From: Paraburkholderia sp. PREW-6R
Lineage (GTDB): Bacteria > Pseudomonadota > Gammaproteobacteria > Burkholderiales > Burkholderiaceae
Length of the DNA stretch: 64,000 nt
Assembly (NCBI RefSeq): GCF_039621805.1
Contig: NZ_CP155075.1
Coordinates: forward strand, 1 to 64,000
Direction: 5' to 3'
This document shows, one piece after another, positions 44,769 through 53,311 of the stretch (its first letter is position 1; every line of letters starts with the position of its first letter). Below the pieces are notes generated by a model. That model was not told the DNA's origin, did no database searches, and worked only from the letters and a program-made list of their open reading frames with translations. The position numbers and the translations under genes were made by a program.

Positions 44769-45503
44769 CTAGACGCCATCGTACGGCGCGAAGGGCGGCT
44801 CGAACGGCGTCGTGTCTCCGCCCAGCGCCCGGGTCAGTGCCGCCCCGGCTTCCATGACCTTCGGCAGATAGGTGTCGAACGCCTTGCGGTCGAAACGGAA
44901 ACGCGGAATGCCAAGCGAGATTGCGCAGACCAGTTCCTGTCCGGTGCGAAACACCGGACACGCGATCGCGGCGCTTTCCACCTCGCGCTCACCGAGCGAC
45001 ACGCAATAACCGTTCTCCCGAACCTTGTTCAGATGAGCTTTTTTCGACTGCCCGGAAAACGCGCGCAATACGTGTCCGGCCGCGCCCGCTTCCAGCGTCA
45101 GGCGTTCGCCTTCGCGGACGTGCATGCGCACCGAGCGTTGCCATTCGACGCGATACAGGCACAGCCGCTCGTCGCCTTCACGCACGTAGACGGCCGCCGT
45201 CTCGCCCGTTTCCTTGACGAGTGTACGCAGGACCGGCAACGCGTAGTCGCGCAAACGGAACGAGCTCTGATAAATCATTCCGAGGTGAAACAGCATGGGT
45301 CCGAGCATGTAGCGACCGTCTTCCAATCGCTTGAGATAGCCGAAGTGCTCGAGCGACTCGCACAGCCGCAGGATGGTGCTGTGGTAGAGGCCCGTTGCGT
45401 TGGTGAGATCGGTGAGCGTCATGCCATCGATGCTGTCTTCGAAGGCTTTGAGTATCGAAAGCGCGCGGTTGACCGCGGCTACGCCAGGTTCTTCAGTTGC
45501 CAT
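44769..45503 (-). CDS. IclR-family transcriptional regulator
   Basis: A 244-residue regulator: an N-terminal winged helix (VAAVNRALSILKAFEDSIDGMTLTDLTNATGLYHSTILRLCESLEHFGYL) and an IclR effector domain (YALPVLRTLVKETGETAAVYVREGDERLCLYRVE, GAAGHVLRAFSGQ). I chose the ATG at 45503 (MATEEPG) with GGAAA upstream; the frame extends to 45566 without signal. It is divergent from the CoA-transferase gene at 45718. A perfect inverted repeat between them (45623-45643) recurs upstream of the MFS gene, which marks the pair as one regulon. Confidence 0.92.
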   Translation of the reverse strand: MATEEPGVAAVNRALSILKAFEDSIDGMTLTDLTNATGLYHSTILRLCESLEHFGYLKRLEDGRYMLGPMLFHLGMIYQSSFRLRDYALPVLRTLVKETGETAAVYVREGDERLCLYRVEWQRSVRMHVREGERLTLEAGAAGHVLRAFSGQSKKAHLNKVRENGYCVSLGEREVESAAIACPVFRTGQELVCAISLGIPRFRFDRKAFDTYLPKVMEAGAALTRALGGDTTPFEPPFAPYDGV

Positions 45504-45622
45504 TGCTGTTTCCGGTTGTCTGCGCCGATGCCCGCCGGGCTTGCCGAGCGGGCGTCTGGCCCGCAAGGATGAACGATTTCAAAAGCCCGTGCAACATCGC
45601 CGCCGTCGTTCACGTTTCCATA

Positions 45623-45643
45623 AAATAGACATCATGTCTATTT
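45623..45643. promoter_or_regulatory. Main IclR operator (10-1-10 perfect inverted repeat)
   Basis: Arms AAATAGACAT and ATGTCTATTT around a single C. It lies 120 bases upstream of the iclR start and 74 bases upstream of the CoA-transferase start. The same left arm recurs 2.2 kb away upstream of the MFS gene. Confidence 0.82.
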
Positions 45644-45717
45644 ACGTGGATAATGATTTCAGGCCGGCCGCTCCGGCGTGTAGAGGAAACGCGGTAAAAC
45701 GCGAGAGGACGCAGACC

Positions 45718-46941
45718 ATGCATCGCAAAAGCTTCGACGCAACGCATTCCGGGCCGCTTCGCGGCGTGAAGGTGGTCGACCTGTCACGGCTCGTCGCGGG
45801 CAACATGCTCACGTTGCAACTCGCGGATTTCGGTGCGGAAGTGATCAAGGTCGAGCCATTGAAAGGCGACACGTTGCGCGCATTCCGTACGAAAGGCGCC
45901 GAGGTGTTCTGGAAAGCGTACGCACGCAACAAGAAAAGCGTGTGCATCGATTTTCGTCACGAGACGGCGGCAAGCATGATCGAAAGTCTCGTGCGCGATG
46001 CCGACCTGCTCGTGGAAAGTTTCAAGCCCGGCACGCTGGAAAAGATGGGGCTCGCGCCGCACACGCTAATGGCCGCCAATCCAAAGCTCGTGATCGTGCG
46101 GGTGTCGGGCTGGGGGCAGACGGGGCCGTACAGGCATCGGCCCGGATTCGGCACGCTGGTCGAGGGCTACTCGGGCTTCGCGGCCATGAACGGTTTCAGC
46201 GACCGTGAGCCCGTGCTGCCGCCCATGTTCCTCGGCGACATGACGGCGGGACTGTATGGCGCGCACGCGGCGATGGTTGCGCTGTGGGAAACGCGTGTGA
46301 ACGGCGGCAACGGGCAGGTGGTCGACCTTTCGCTGTTCGACCCGATGATCTCCATTCTTGGCCCGCAAGTGGCGAACTTCCAGATCACGGGCCGTGTAAA
46401 AGCGCGCACCGGAAGCCGCTCGAGCACGACCGCGCCGCGCAATACGTATGAAACGGCGGACCACAAGTGGCTGTGCGTGTCGACGTCCACGCAGACCATG
46501 GCCGAGCGTCTGTTCGCTGCAATCGGTTGCGAAGATATGAATGCGGATCCGCGTTACGAGACCAACACCACGCGCCTGCAACATGTCGAGGAAGTCGACC
46601 GCGTGGTCGGCGGGTTTATCAAGGCGCGCACGCTCGCAGAGAACCTCGCGTTTTTCGAGCGCGCGGAGGTCACGGCGGGGCCGGTCTACGAAGCAAGCGA
46701 TCTGGCTCAGGACGACTACGTCAGCGAGCGGGAGAGCCTCGTGGAAATCGAGGACGATGAGCTGGGCCATGTCGCGGTGCATAACGTCGTGGCGCGTCTG
46801 TCGGGCACGCCCGGCGGCTTCATCCGTCCCGCACCGCATAAAGGCGAGCATTCCCGCGAAATTCTGGCGCCGCTGCTCGGCGAGCGGGCGCTCGACGAAC
46901 TTATCGGCTGCGGCGCCGTGATCGATGCCGCGCGCGTCTGA
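45718..46941 (+). CDS. CaiB/BaiF-family (type III) CoA-transferase
   Basis: A 407-residue family III CoA-transferase that moves CoA between carboxylates. RGVKVVDLSRLVAGNMLTLQLADFGAEVIKVEPLKGD carries the family start and its Asp/Glu site region. FWKAYARNKKSVCIDFR, DLLVESFKPGTLEKMGL, SGWGQTGPYRHRPGFGTLVEGYSGFAAMNG and DMTAGLYGAHAAMVALWE are standard. AGAGGA precedes the ATG at 45718; the open frame extends much further upstream but crosses the operator. First enzyme gene of the cluster: it should activate or recycle a dicarboxylate as a CoA ester. The acceptor is unknown. Confidence 0.9.
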   Translation: MHRKSFDATHSGPLRGVKVVDLSRLVAGNMLTLQLADFGAEVIKVEPLKGDTLRAFRTKGAEVFWKAYARNKKSVCIDFRHETAASMIESLVRDADLLVESFKPGTLEKMGLAPHTLMAANPKLVIVRVSGWGQTGPYRHRPGFGTLVEGYSGFAAMNGFSDREPVLPPMFLGDMTAGLYGAHAAMVALWETRVNGGNGQVVDLSLFDPMISILGPQVANFQITGRVKARTGSRSSTTAPRNTYETADHKWLCVSTSTQTMAERLFAAIGCEDMNADPRYETNTTRLQHVEEVDRVVGGFIKARTLAENLAFFERAEVTAGPVYEASDLAQDDYVSERESLVEIEDDELGHVAVHNVVARLSGTPGGFIRPAPHKGEHSREILAPLLGERALDELIGCGAVIDAARV

Positions 46942-46966
46942 ACTCTCACATTACAAGGAGCATGAA

Positions 46967-48052
46967 ATGAATCGCGTTGGACAACCGATCGTCTCCCCGG
47001 CGGCATGGAAAGGACCCGAACTCGACTGGATGCGCGAAGGACTGCATGTGCTCACCGAAGCGGAAATCGCGGAAATCGATGCCGCGCTCGTGCATCTGCT
47101 TTCGCTGGGTGACATCGATTTCCCCGACATCAGTCCCCAGACGTTCCCGCTGGAAACGATGGGACGCTTCATGCGGGAACTGCCGGCGTTCCTGCGCAAC
47201 GGCCGCGGTTTCATGATGCTGCGCGGTCTGCCGCGCGAGCGCTATTCCGACGACGACATGACGCGCATTTACTTCGGGCTCGGCTCGTACATCAGCAAGC
47301 CGGTCACGCAATCGTATCTTGGCGATGTGCTCGGCCATGTCGTGAACGTGAGCGACTACGAGCCGAAGTCACGCGGCTACCGCAAGGGCGGCGGCCAGTT
47401 GATGCACACCGATTCGTGCGACATCATCGGCCTGATGTGCTTGCGTACCGCCATTTCTGGCGGCGAAAGTCGCATCTCGAGCGCGCTCGCCGTGCACAAC
47501 GAACTGTTGCGCACGCGGCCCGACCTGCTCGACACGCTGCGCGAAGGGCTATTCCTGAAGCGAACCGACGAAGACGGCCGGCGCGCAACGCGCACCTTCA
47601 GCGAGCACAAGGTGCCGTTCTTCACCGACACCGCCGGCGAAGTGATCTGCTATCTGCCGACAGGCTATGCGCGTCTCGCGGAGAAGAGCGGACAGTGCCC
47701 GTTTAGCGAACTCGAATCGGAAGCGCTTTACACGGTGCGCAAGATCGCGGCATCGCCGGAGTTTTATCTCGACATGGGCTTTCGCGACGGCGATATCCAG
47801 TTTCTCAACAACCGGGTGCTGGTGCACGGCCGCACGGATTACCAGGACGCCGAGCCGCTTGCTCAACGCCGTCATCTGCTGCGGCTGTGGCTCACGGTGG
47901 CCGACTGGCCTGCCATGCCCGACTCGCAGGTATTTCACAAGCCAGAGGATTTGCGCATGTGGGCGCAGTATCGGCGCCCGTTTGCGGAGTTGCCTTCAAC
48001 GCACGACCGCCTGCTGCTCGAATCGGGCGAAGTCGCGAAGATGGTGGATTGA
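46967..48052 (+). CDS. TauD/TfdA-family Fe(II)/2-oxoglutarate-dependent dioxygenase
   Basis: A 361-residue oxygenase. The iron triad is suggested by HTDSCDIIGL (His and Asp of the HxD) and VLVHGRTDYQDAE (distal His), with the 2-oxoglutarate Arg in QRRHLLRLWLTV. MNRVG at 46967 is the start chosen, with AAGGAG upstream; the frame goes to 46925 without signal. It follows the CoA-transferase by 25 bases. The family hydroxylates or dealkylates small acids, sulfonates or ethers, so it may open the pathway by oxidising the substrate. This is inferred from position. Confidence 0.88.
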   Translation: MNRVGQPIVSPAAWKGPELDWMREGLHVLTEAEIAEIDAALVHLLSLGDIDFPDISPQTFPLETMGRFMRELPAFLRNGRGFMMLRGLPRERYSDDDMTRIYFGLGSYISKPVTQSYLGDVLGHVVNVSDYEPKSRGYRKGGGQLMHTDSCDIIGLMCLRTAISGGESRISSALAVHNELLRTRPDLLDTLREGLFLKRTDEDGRRATRTFSEHKVPFFTDTAGEVICYLPTGYARLAEKSGQCPFSELESEALYTVRKIAASPEFYLDMGFRDGDIQFLNNRVLVHGRTDYQDAEPLAQRRHLLRLWLTVADWPAMPDSQVFHKPEDLRMWAQYRRPFAELPSTHDRLLLESGEVAKMVD

Positions 48053-48074
48053 CGCCGCGCGAACGGAGACCCCT

Positions 48075-48941
48075 ATGCCCACGCCACTCAAAATGCGCAG
48101 CAAACTGTTCGTGCCCGCCTGCCGGCCGGAATTTTTCGACAAAGCCGCCGCGAGCGATGCGGATGCGCTTTCCATCGATCTCGAAGACTCGGTCGCGGAG
48201 CACGACAAGGTTCGCGCCCGCGAAGCCGCCGTTGCATGGCTTGCGAGGGTGGGGTCCGTCGACAAGACGATTATCGTGCGGGTAAATGGCATGGGAACGC
48301 CGCCTTTCGAGGCGGACCTGCAAGCCGTCGTCAAACAGGGACTCGACATCGTCAATGTGCCGAAGATCGAATCGGCCGAGGACGTGCGCAAGATCGATAC
48401 GCTGCTCGAAGCACTCGAATCGCGCGCTGGACTGTCGCGCCGGGTTCTTCTGCTCGCCAACATCGAATCGCCGAAGGGTTTGCGTTGTGCCGCGGAAATC
48501 GCCCTGGCGAGCGATCGTGTAATGGGCCTGCAGATCGGATATGGCGATCTGTTCGAGCCGTATGGTGTCGATCGACATCAGCGTGCGGCGCTCGATCATG
48601 TGAGGGTCAAGGTGCGATTCGCGGCGGCTGAGGCGGGCATCGACGCCTACGATGGCGCGTTTGGCCGTGTCGCCGATCTCGACGGTTTCGCGCAGGAGTC
48701 GCAAGACGCTCGCGCACTGGGTTTCGCCGGCAAGACGTGCGTGCATCCCCGGCAGATTGCGGCGGCGAACCTCATTTTCGGGCCGAGCGCCGAGCAGATC
48801 GCGTTCGCGCGCCGTGTCGTCGAGGCCTGGGGTGCGGCGCTTGCGCGCGGTCATGGTGCCGTGTCGGTGGATGGGGTGATGATCGACCAGCCTTACGCGG
48901 CACGCGCTGCGCAATTGTGCGCGATGGCCGAAGCCATCTGA
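48075..48941 (+). CDS. HpcH/HpaI/CitE-family CoA-ester lyase
   Basis: A 288-residue TIM-barrel lyase of the CitE/malyl-CoA lyase kind. Seen: SKLFVPACRPEFFDKAAASDADALSIDLEDSVAEHDK (metal/acyl-binding Arg, Asp, Glu), IIVRVNGMGTPPFEADL, LLLANIESPKGLRCAAEIALAS (metal-binding Glu), GLQIGYGDLFEPYGV (metal-binding Asp) and KTCVHPRQIAAAN near the end. It cleaves 3-hydroxyacyl-CoA esters such as citramalyl- or malyl-CoA to acetyl-CoA plus an oxo-acid. GGAG precedes the ATG at 48075. Its partner by family logic is the CoA-transferase upstream. Confidence 0.88.
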   Translation: MPTPLKMRSKLFVPACRPEFFDKAAASDADALSIDLEDSVAEHDKVRAREAAVAWLARVGSVDKTIIVRVNGMGTPPFEADLQAVVKQGLDIVNVPKIESAEDVRKIDTLLEALESRAGLSRRVLLLANIESPKGLRCAAEIALASDRVMGLQIGYGDLFEPYGVDRHQRAALDHVRVKVRFAAAEAGIDAYDGAFGRVADLDGFAQESQDARALGFAGKTCVHPRQIAAANLIFGPSAEQIAFARRVVEAWGAALARGHGAVSVDGVMIDQPYAARAAQLCAMAEAI

Positions 48942-48961
48942 AACCCGTGTCCGCAGGTTAA

Positions 48962-50260
48962 ATGTCGAAGGACGCAACGATGCTGCATACACAAACGCGT
49001 GCGCAAACGCTGGCGCAGAAGTTGATCGCAAAGGCTTGCGGGCGTGACGCGGTCGCCGTGGGCGACATCGTCACCTGCGAAGTCGATCTCGCGATGTTCC
49101 ATGACTCGAGCGGGCCGCGCAGACTTAAGCCGATGCTCGACGAACTGGGCGCGCAGATCTGGGACACATCGAAAATCGTGCTCGTGATCGACCACTACGT
49201 GCCCGAAGCCGACGACGAATCGCGCCGTATCGTGCGCATCGCACGGGACTGGGCGAAGCAGCAGGCTTTGCCCCACGTGTACGACAGCGTCGGCATCTGC
49301 CACGTGGTCCTGCCGGAGCGCGGGCACTTGCGGCCCGGCATGTTCTGCGTCGGCGGCGATTCCCATTCGCCTACCGGCGGTGCGTTCGGCGCGTATATGT
49401 TCGGCATCGGCAGCACCGAAATGCTGGGCGTCGTGGTGTCGGGGCAAATCTGGGTGAAGGTGCCCGAGACGCTGCGCATGCGCTGGCATGCACGGCTCGC
49501 GCGCGGCGTGACCGCGAAAGACATGATGCTGCACATGATCGGCCGCTTCGGGATGAATGGCGCGCGCTATCAGGCCGTCGAGTTCTGCGGCGAAGCGGTC
49601 GCGGCGCTGTCGATGCAGGAACGCATGACGCTTTCGAATATCAGCGCAGAAATGGGCGCCCAGGCCGGCCTGATCGCGCCCGACGCCGTGACGCTCGACT
49701 ATCTTCGCTCAGCCGGCGTCACGCATGAAATCGACGTCGCCCGCTGGCAAAGCGATGCCGACGCCGCTGCCGAAACGCATGAGTTCGATGCTGCCGCGCT
49801 CGCGCCGCAAGTGGCCGCGCCGCATAGTCCCGCGAATACGGATGACGTGCAGGCGTTCGGCAACGTCGAGGTGCAGCTCGCCTATGTCGGCGCATGCACG
49901 GGCGCGAAGCTCGACGACCTGCGTGCGGCCGCGACCGTGCTCAAAGGCCGGAAAGTCGCGCGAGGGGTGCGCCTCGTCGTTGCGCCCGCCAGCCTGCGCG
50001 ACCAGGAGGCCGCGACGCGAGAAGGCGTGATGGCCATTCTCGAAGCCGCGGGCGCGCAGGTGCTGGCCACCTCGTGCGGCGCATGTTCGGGCTATGGCGG
50101 CCAGATCCCCGAAGGCAGCACCGTGATCTCCACTACCGCGCGCAACTTCAAAGGTCGTATGGGCGCGGAGACGGCGCAGGTGTATCTGGGGTCTCCCTAT
50201 ACCGTGGCAGCCTCTGCGCTGCGCGGACACATCACCGATCCGCGCGAGGTGCTCGCATGA
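48962..50260 (+). CDS. Aconitase-family dehydratase, large subunit (LeuC/dimethylmaleate hydratase-like)
   Basis: A 432-residue iron-sulfur hydro-lyase subunit. Conserved parts: VLVIDHYVPEADDESRRIVR, GGDSHSPTGGAFGAYMFGIGSTEMLGVVVSGQIWVKVPETLRM, YVGACTGAKLDDLRAAA (cluster Cys), SCGACSGYGGQIPEGSTVISTTARNFKGRMG (two cluster cysteines). It is shorter and somewhat different from standard LeuC and resembles homoaconitase-like and dimethylmaleate hydratase subunits. Its stop overlaps the small-subunit ATG (ATGA, 50257-50260). The complex would hydrate an unsaturated dicarboxylate or dehydrate its hydroxy form. Confidence 0.9.
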   Translation: MSKDATMLHTQTRAQTLAQKLIAKACGRDAVAVGDIVTCEVDLAMFHDSSGPRRLKPMLDELGAQIWDTSKIVLVIDHYVPEADDESRRIVRIARDWAKQQALPHVYDSVGICHVVLPERGHLRPGMFCVGGDSHSPTGGAFGAYMFGIGSTEMLGVVVSGQIWVKVPETLRMRWHARLARGVTAKDMMLHMIGRFGMNGARYQAVEFCGEAVAALSMQERMTLSNISAEMGAQAGLIAPDAVTLDYLRSAGVTHEIDVARWQSDADAAAETHEFDAAALAPQVAAPHSPANTDDVQAFGNVEVQLAYVGACTGAKLDDLRAAATVLKGRKVARGVRLVVAPASLRDQEAATREGVMAILEAAGAQVLATSCGACSGYGGQIPEGSTVISTTARNFKGRMGAETAQVYLGSPYTVAASALRGHITDPREVLA

Positions 50261-50781
50261 GTGAGGAGACGAACACGAACGCAGACGACGTGCAGCCGCA
50301 TCGCGTATGGCGTGTCGGCGCGGATATCGACACGGACGCGCTGGCTCCCGGCGCATACATGAAATTCGGCATCGACGAGATCGCGAGACATTGTCTGCAC
50401 CGGCAGCGCGCGGACTTCGCCGCCAACGTGCAACCGGGCGATGTCGTCGTGGCAGGGGCGAACTTTGGAATCGGCTCGTCGCGCGAACAGGCGCCCGCCG
50501 CGCTCGTGCATCTCGGCGTGAGCGCGGTCGTCGCGCCTTCGTTCAGCGGTTTATTCTTTCGCAACGCGTTCAATGTCGGTCTCGTGCTGCTCACCTGTGC
50601 TCAGGCGGAAACGATCGACGAGGGCGAGCTGATCGCCATTGATCCGCTGCATGGTCGCATCACGCGCGAAGACGGCCGCGCGCTGCCCTGCGACCCATTG
50701 CCTGCCTTTTTGCTCGACATGGTCGCGGCGGGCGGTCTTTTCAATCTGCTCAAGCAACGCTATGGAGCGACGAACGTATGA
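50257..50781 (+). CDS. Aconitase-family dehydratase, small subunit (LeuD-like)
   Basis: A 174-residue subunit. VWRVGADIDTDALAPGAYMKF is the typical LeuD start motif, and GDVVVAGANFGIGSSREQAPAALVHLGVSAVVAPSFSGLFFRNAFNVGL carries the substrate-binding GSSREQAP loop. It begins within the large-subunit stop (ATGA) and its own stop overlaps the next ATG (ATGA, 50778-50781), so three genes are translationally coupled. Longer open frames that include this region start inside the large-subunit gene and are shadows. Confidence 0.92.
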   Translation: MSEETNTNADDVQPHRVWRVGADIDTDALAPGAYMKFGIDEIARHCLHRQRADFAANVQPGDVVVAGANFGIGSSREQAPAALVHLGVSAVVAPSFSGLFFRNAFNVGLVLLTCAQAETIDEGELIAIDPLHGRITREDGRALPCDPLPAFLLDMVAAGGLFNLLKQRYGATNV

Positions 50782-51644
50782 CGCGACAAACAAACGGACT
50801 CAAGGCGCTTCTCACGGAAGGCCCGGTGCTCGCGCCGGGCGTCTACGATGCGTTTTCCGCGCTGCTCGCGCAGCAGGCCGGATTCAATGCGTTGTATCTG
50901 TCGGGTGCGTCGATCGCGTACACCCGCCTCGGGCGTTCCGATGTCGGACTCACCACCTTCACCGAAGTCGCGGATACCCTTGCGCGCATCACGGAGCGCG
51001 TCGCGCTGCCGGTGATCGTCGACGGCGATACGGGTTTTGGCAATGCGCTCAATGTGCAGCGCACCGTGCGCGGTTTCGAGCGGGCGGGCGCGTCGATGAT
51101 CCAGCTCGAAGACCAGACGTTCCCCAAGCGCTGCGGGCATCTGGACGGCAAGAGCGTGATTCCCGTCAACGAGATGTGCGGCAAGCTGCGCGCCGCGGTC
51201 GATGCCCGCACGGACCCGAACACGCTGATCCTTGCGCGCACAGACGCGCTGGCGGTGGAAGGACTCGACGCCGCCCTCGATCGCGCCGAGCGCTATCTGG
51301 AAGCGGGCGCTGACGCGCTGTTCGTGGAAGCGTTGCGCTCCGCCGAGCAGATGGACGCCGCGTGCGGCCGGTTCGCGTCGCGCGTGCCGTTGCTCGCCAA
51401 CATGGTGGAAGGCGGCAAAACGCCGGTGCAGAGCGTGCAGGCGCTCGCGGCGCGGGGCTTTCGTATCGTGATCTTTCCGGGCGGTGCGGCGCGCGCGGTC
51501 GCGCATACGCTACGTGGTTTCTACGACAGTTTGCATGAGCACGGCACGACTGCGCCGTGGCAAGACCGCATGGTGAAGTTCGACGAGTTGAACGAAATCA
51601 TCGGTACGCCTGCATTAATGGACGAAGCGCGACGTTACGAGTGA
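50778..51644 (+). CDS. Isocitrate lyase/PEP mutase-family lyase (2,3-dimethylmalate lyase-like)
   Basis: A 288-residue TIM-barrel enzyme. PVIVDGDTGFGNALNVQRTVRGFERAGASMIQLEDQTFPKRCGHLDGKSVIPVNEMCGKLRAAVDAR carries the metal-binding Asp/Glu and the catalytic cysteine in KRCGH, as in lyases for isocitrate, 2-methylisocitrate and 2,3-dimethylmalate. ALYLSGASIAYTRLGRSDVGL also fits. It lies directly after the aconitase-like pair with an ATGA overlap, the order known for dimethylmaleate hydratase and 2,3-dimethylmalate lyase in nicotinate fermentation. It would release pyruvate (or glyoxylate) from the hydrated acid. Confidence 0.9.
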   Translation: MTRQTNGLKALLTEGPVLAPGVYDAFSALLAQQAGFNALYLSGASIAYTRLGRSDVGLTTFTEVADTLARITERVALPVIVDGDTGFGNALNVQRTVRGFERAGASMIQLEDQTFPKRCGHLDGKSVIPVNEMCGKLRAAVDARTDPNTLILARTDALAVEGLDAALDRAERYLEAGADALFVEALRSAEQMDAACGRFASRVPLLANMVEGGKTPVQSVQALAARGFRIVIFPGGAARAVAHTLRGFYDSLHEHGTTAPWQDRMVKFDELNEIIGTPALMDEARRYE

Positions 51645-51670
51645 AGGGTAGCGCGCGGCACACACGCCAT

Positions 51671-52435
51671 TCAGAGTGTCCGAAGCGGCTTGCGCTGATA
51701 GCCTGTGGTCGCAAGAAGCAGGCTGCGCGTGTACTCATGCTCGACCTGCTGCGCGCGAACGGAAGCGATATCGCACTGCTCGACGATCTCACCGTTGCGC
51801 ATGACCGCGACGCGCGAGCAGAGAAAGCCGACCACGGCCAGGTTGTGGCTCACGAGTACCATCGTCAGATGGCGCTCCCGGTGAAGCCGTCGCAGCAGAT
51901 TGAGAATTTCGGCCTGCACCGACACATCGAGCGCGGACGTCGGCTCGTCGAGCAGCAGCACGCGCGGTTCGAGAATCAATGCGCGTGCAATCGACACACG
52001 CTGCCGCTGGCCCCCTGACAACTGATGCGGGTAGCGGAAGCGATACGCCGGACCCAGCCCGACCTCGTGCAGCGCGTTGACGATGCGCTCGTCCTGGCGG
52101 TCGATGCCGTTGATGGCGAGCGGCTCGCGCAAGGTCTGATCGACCGTAAAGCGCGGATGCAGCGACCCGTACGGATCCTGGAAGACCATCTGCACGTCGC
52201 GTCGAAACGAGCGGTCTATTTTTTTGCCGGGCACATGCGAGCCGATCTTCATGTTGCCGCCGGCGACGGGTGCGAGGCCGGCGAGTGCGCGCAGGATTGT
52301 CGACTTGCCCGATCCGGATTCGCCGACCAGCCCGAACACTTCGCCTTCCCCGACATGAAAATTGGCGTTGCGCACGGCGTCGAGGTAGCCGGTCTTCGTT
52401 TTGAAGCGGACCGTCAGGGCGTTGACGTCGATCAT
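51671..52435 (-). CDS. Oligopeptide/dipeptide ABC transporter ATPase (DppF/OppF-like)
   Basis: A 254-residue ATPase: Walker A GLVGESGSGKSTILRAL, signature LSGGQRQRVSIARALIL, Walker B LLLDEPTSALDVS, H-loop VLVSHNLAVVGF. I chose the ATG at 52435 because it overlaps the upstream stop by ATGA; the open frame reaches 52465. It is the last gene of a five-gene operon running from 57024. It powers import together with the DppD-like ATPase. Confidence 0.92.
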   Translation of the reverse strand: MIDVNALTVRFKTKTGYLDAVRNANFHVGEGEVFGLVGESGSGKSTILRALAGLAPVAGGNMKIGSHVPGKKIDRSFRRDVQMVFQDPYGSLHPRFTVDQTLREPLAINGIDRQDERIVNALHEVGLGPAYRFRYPHQLSGGQRQRVSIARALILEPRVLLLDEPTSALDVSVQAEILNLLRRLHRERHLTMVLVSHNLAVVGFLCSRVAVMRNGEIVEQCDIASVRAQQVEHEYTRSLLLATTGYQRKPLRTL

Positions 52436-53310
52436 GCCGCTGCTCCTGTCGATGGCGTGAGCCACGCGGCGTCGCGCTTCAAGACAGGCAGTTCAGCGGG
52501 CGGGTTGACGAGCGGAGGATTCGCCGCAAGCAGGCCGCGCGTGTAAGGGTGCTGCGCGTGAATGAGATCGCGTGCCGCGCAGGTCTCCACCACGCGCCCC
52601 GCGTACATGACCACGACACGGTCGCAGAACGACATGACGAGCGGCAGGTCATGGCTGATGAAAATGAGGCCCGTGTCGTGCTTTTCGATCATTTCGTCGA
52701 GAATGCCGAGCACCTGCACGGAGACGAGCACGTCGAGCGCACTGGTCGGTTCGTCGGCGACGAGGAGCCGCGGGCCGGAGGACACCATCATCGCGATCAT
52801 CACGCGCTGTCCCATGCCGCCTGACAACTCGTGCGGGTAGGTATCGGCGACGCGCTCCGGATGGCGGATGTGCACCGCGGCCAATGCCGCGATGATCTTC
52901 TCGCGCATCTCGCGGCGGCCGAGCTTTGGACCGTGCAGGCCGAACGCTTCGCGCATCTGCTGCTCGACGGTCATCACCGGGTTCAGCGAGTATTTCGGGT
53001 CCTGCAGGATCATGCCCATCTGCTTGCCGCACAGTTGCCGGCGCTGATGTGCTGGCATCGCCAGCAGATCCTGGCCGTCGAACTTCATCGCCTTCGCATG
53101 GCATTGCGCGCCAGGCGGCAACAGGCCGAGCAGCGCGCGTCCTGACAGCGATTTGCCCGAACCGGATTCGCCGACAATGCCAAGCCGCTCGCCGCGGCCG
53201 AGCGTCAGCGACAGGCCGCGCACAGCCTGGGTCACTTCGCCGTCGTGCCCGCGAAAGCCCACTCGCAGGTCGTCGATTTCACATAAGGGTGAGTTCATCT
53301 GGGCCGGCAT
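52432..53310 (-). CDS. Oligopeptide/dipeptide ABC transporter ATPase (DppD/OppD-like)
   Basis: A 292-residue ATPase: Walker A GIVGESGSGKSLSGRALLG, QMGMILQDPKYSLNPVMTVEQQM (Q-loop), signature LSGGMGQRVMIAMMV, Walker B LLVADEPTSALDV, H-loop FISHDLPLVMSFCD. The last 60 residues (ARDLIHAQHPYTRGLLAANPPLVNPPAELPVLKRD) are the oligopeptide-type extension. I chose the start at 53310 (GGAAG upstream, one base past the permease stop); the open frame extends to 53550 within the permease gene. Confidence 0.92.
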   Translation of the reverse strand: MPAQMNSPLCEIDDLRVGFRGHDGEVTQAVRGLSLTLGRGERLGIVGESGSGKSLSGRALLGLLPPGAQCHAKAMKFDGQDLLAMPAHQRRQLCGKQMGMILQDPKYSLNPVMTVEQQMREAFGLHGPKLGRREMREKIIAALAAVHIRHPERVADTYPHELSGGMGQRVMIAMMVSSGPRLLVADEPTSALDVLVSVQVLGILDEMIEKHDTGLIFISHDLPLVMSFCDRVVVMYAGRVVETCAARDLIHAQHPYTRGLLAANPPLVNPPAELPVLKRDAAWLTPSTGAAA

Positions 53311-53311
53311 G

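Noticed and set aside
46543..46552. GCGGATCCGC palindrome resembling the parS core
   Set aside because: Only the central ten bases agree, and it sits inside a coding region far from parB.
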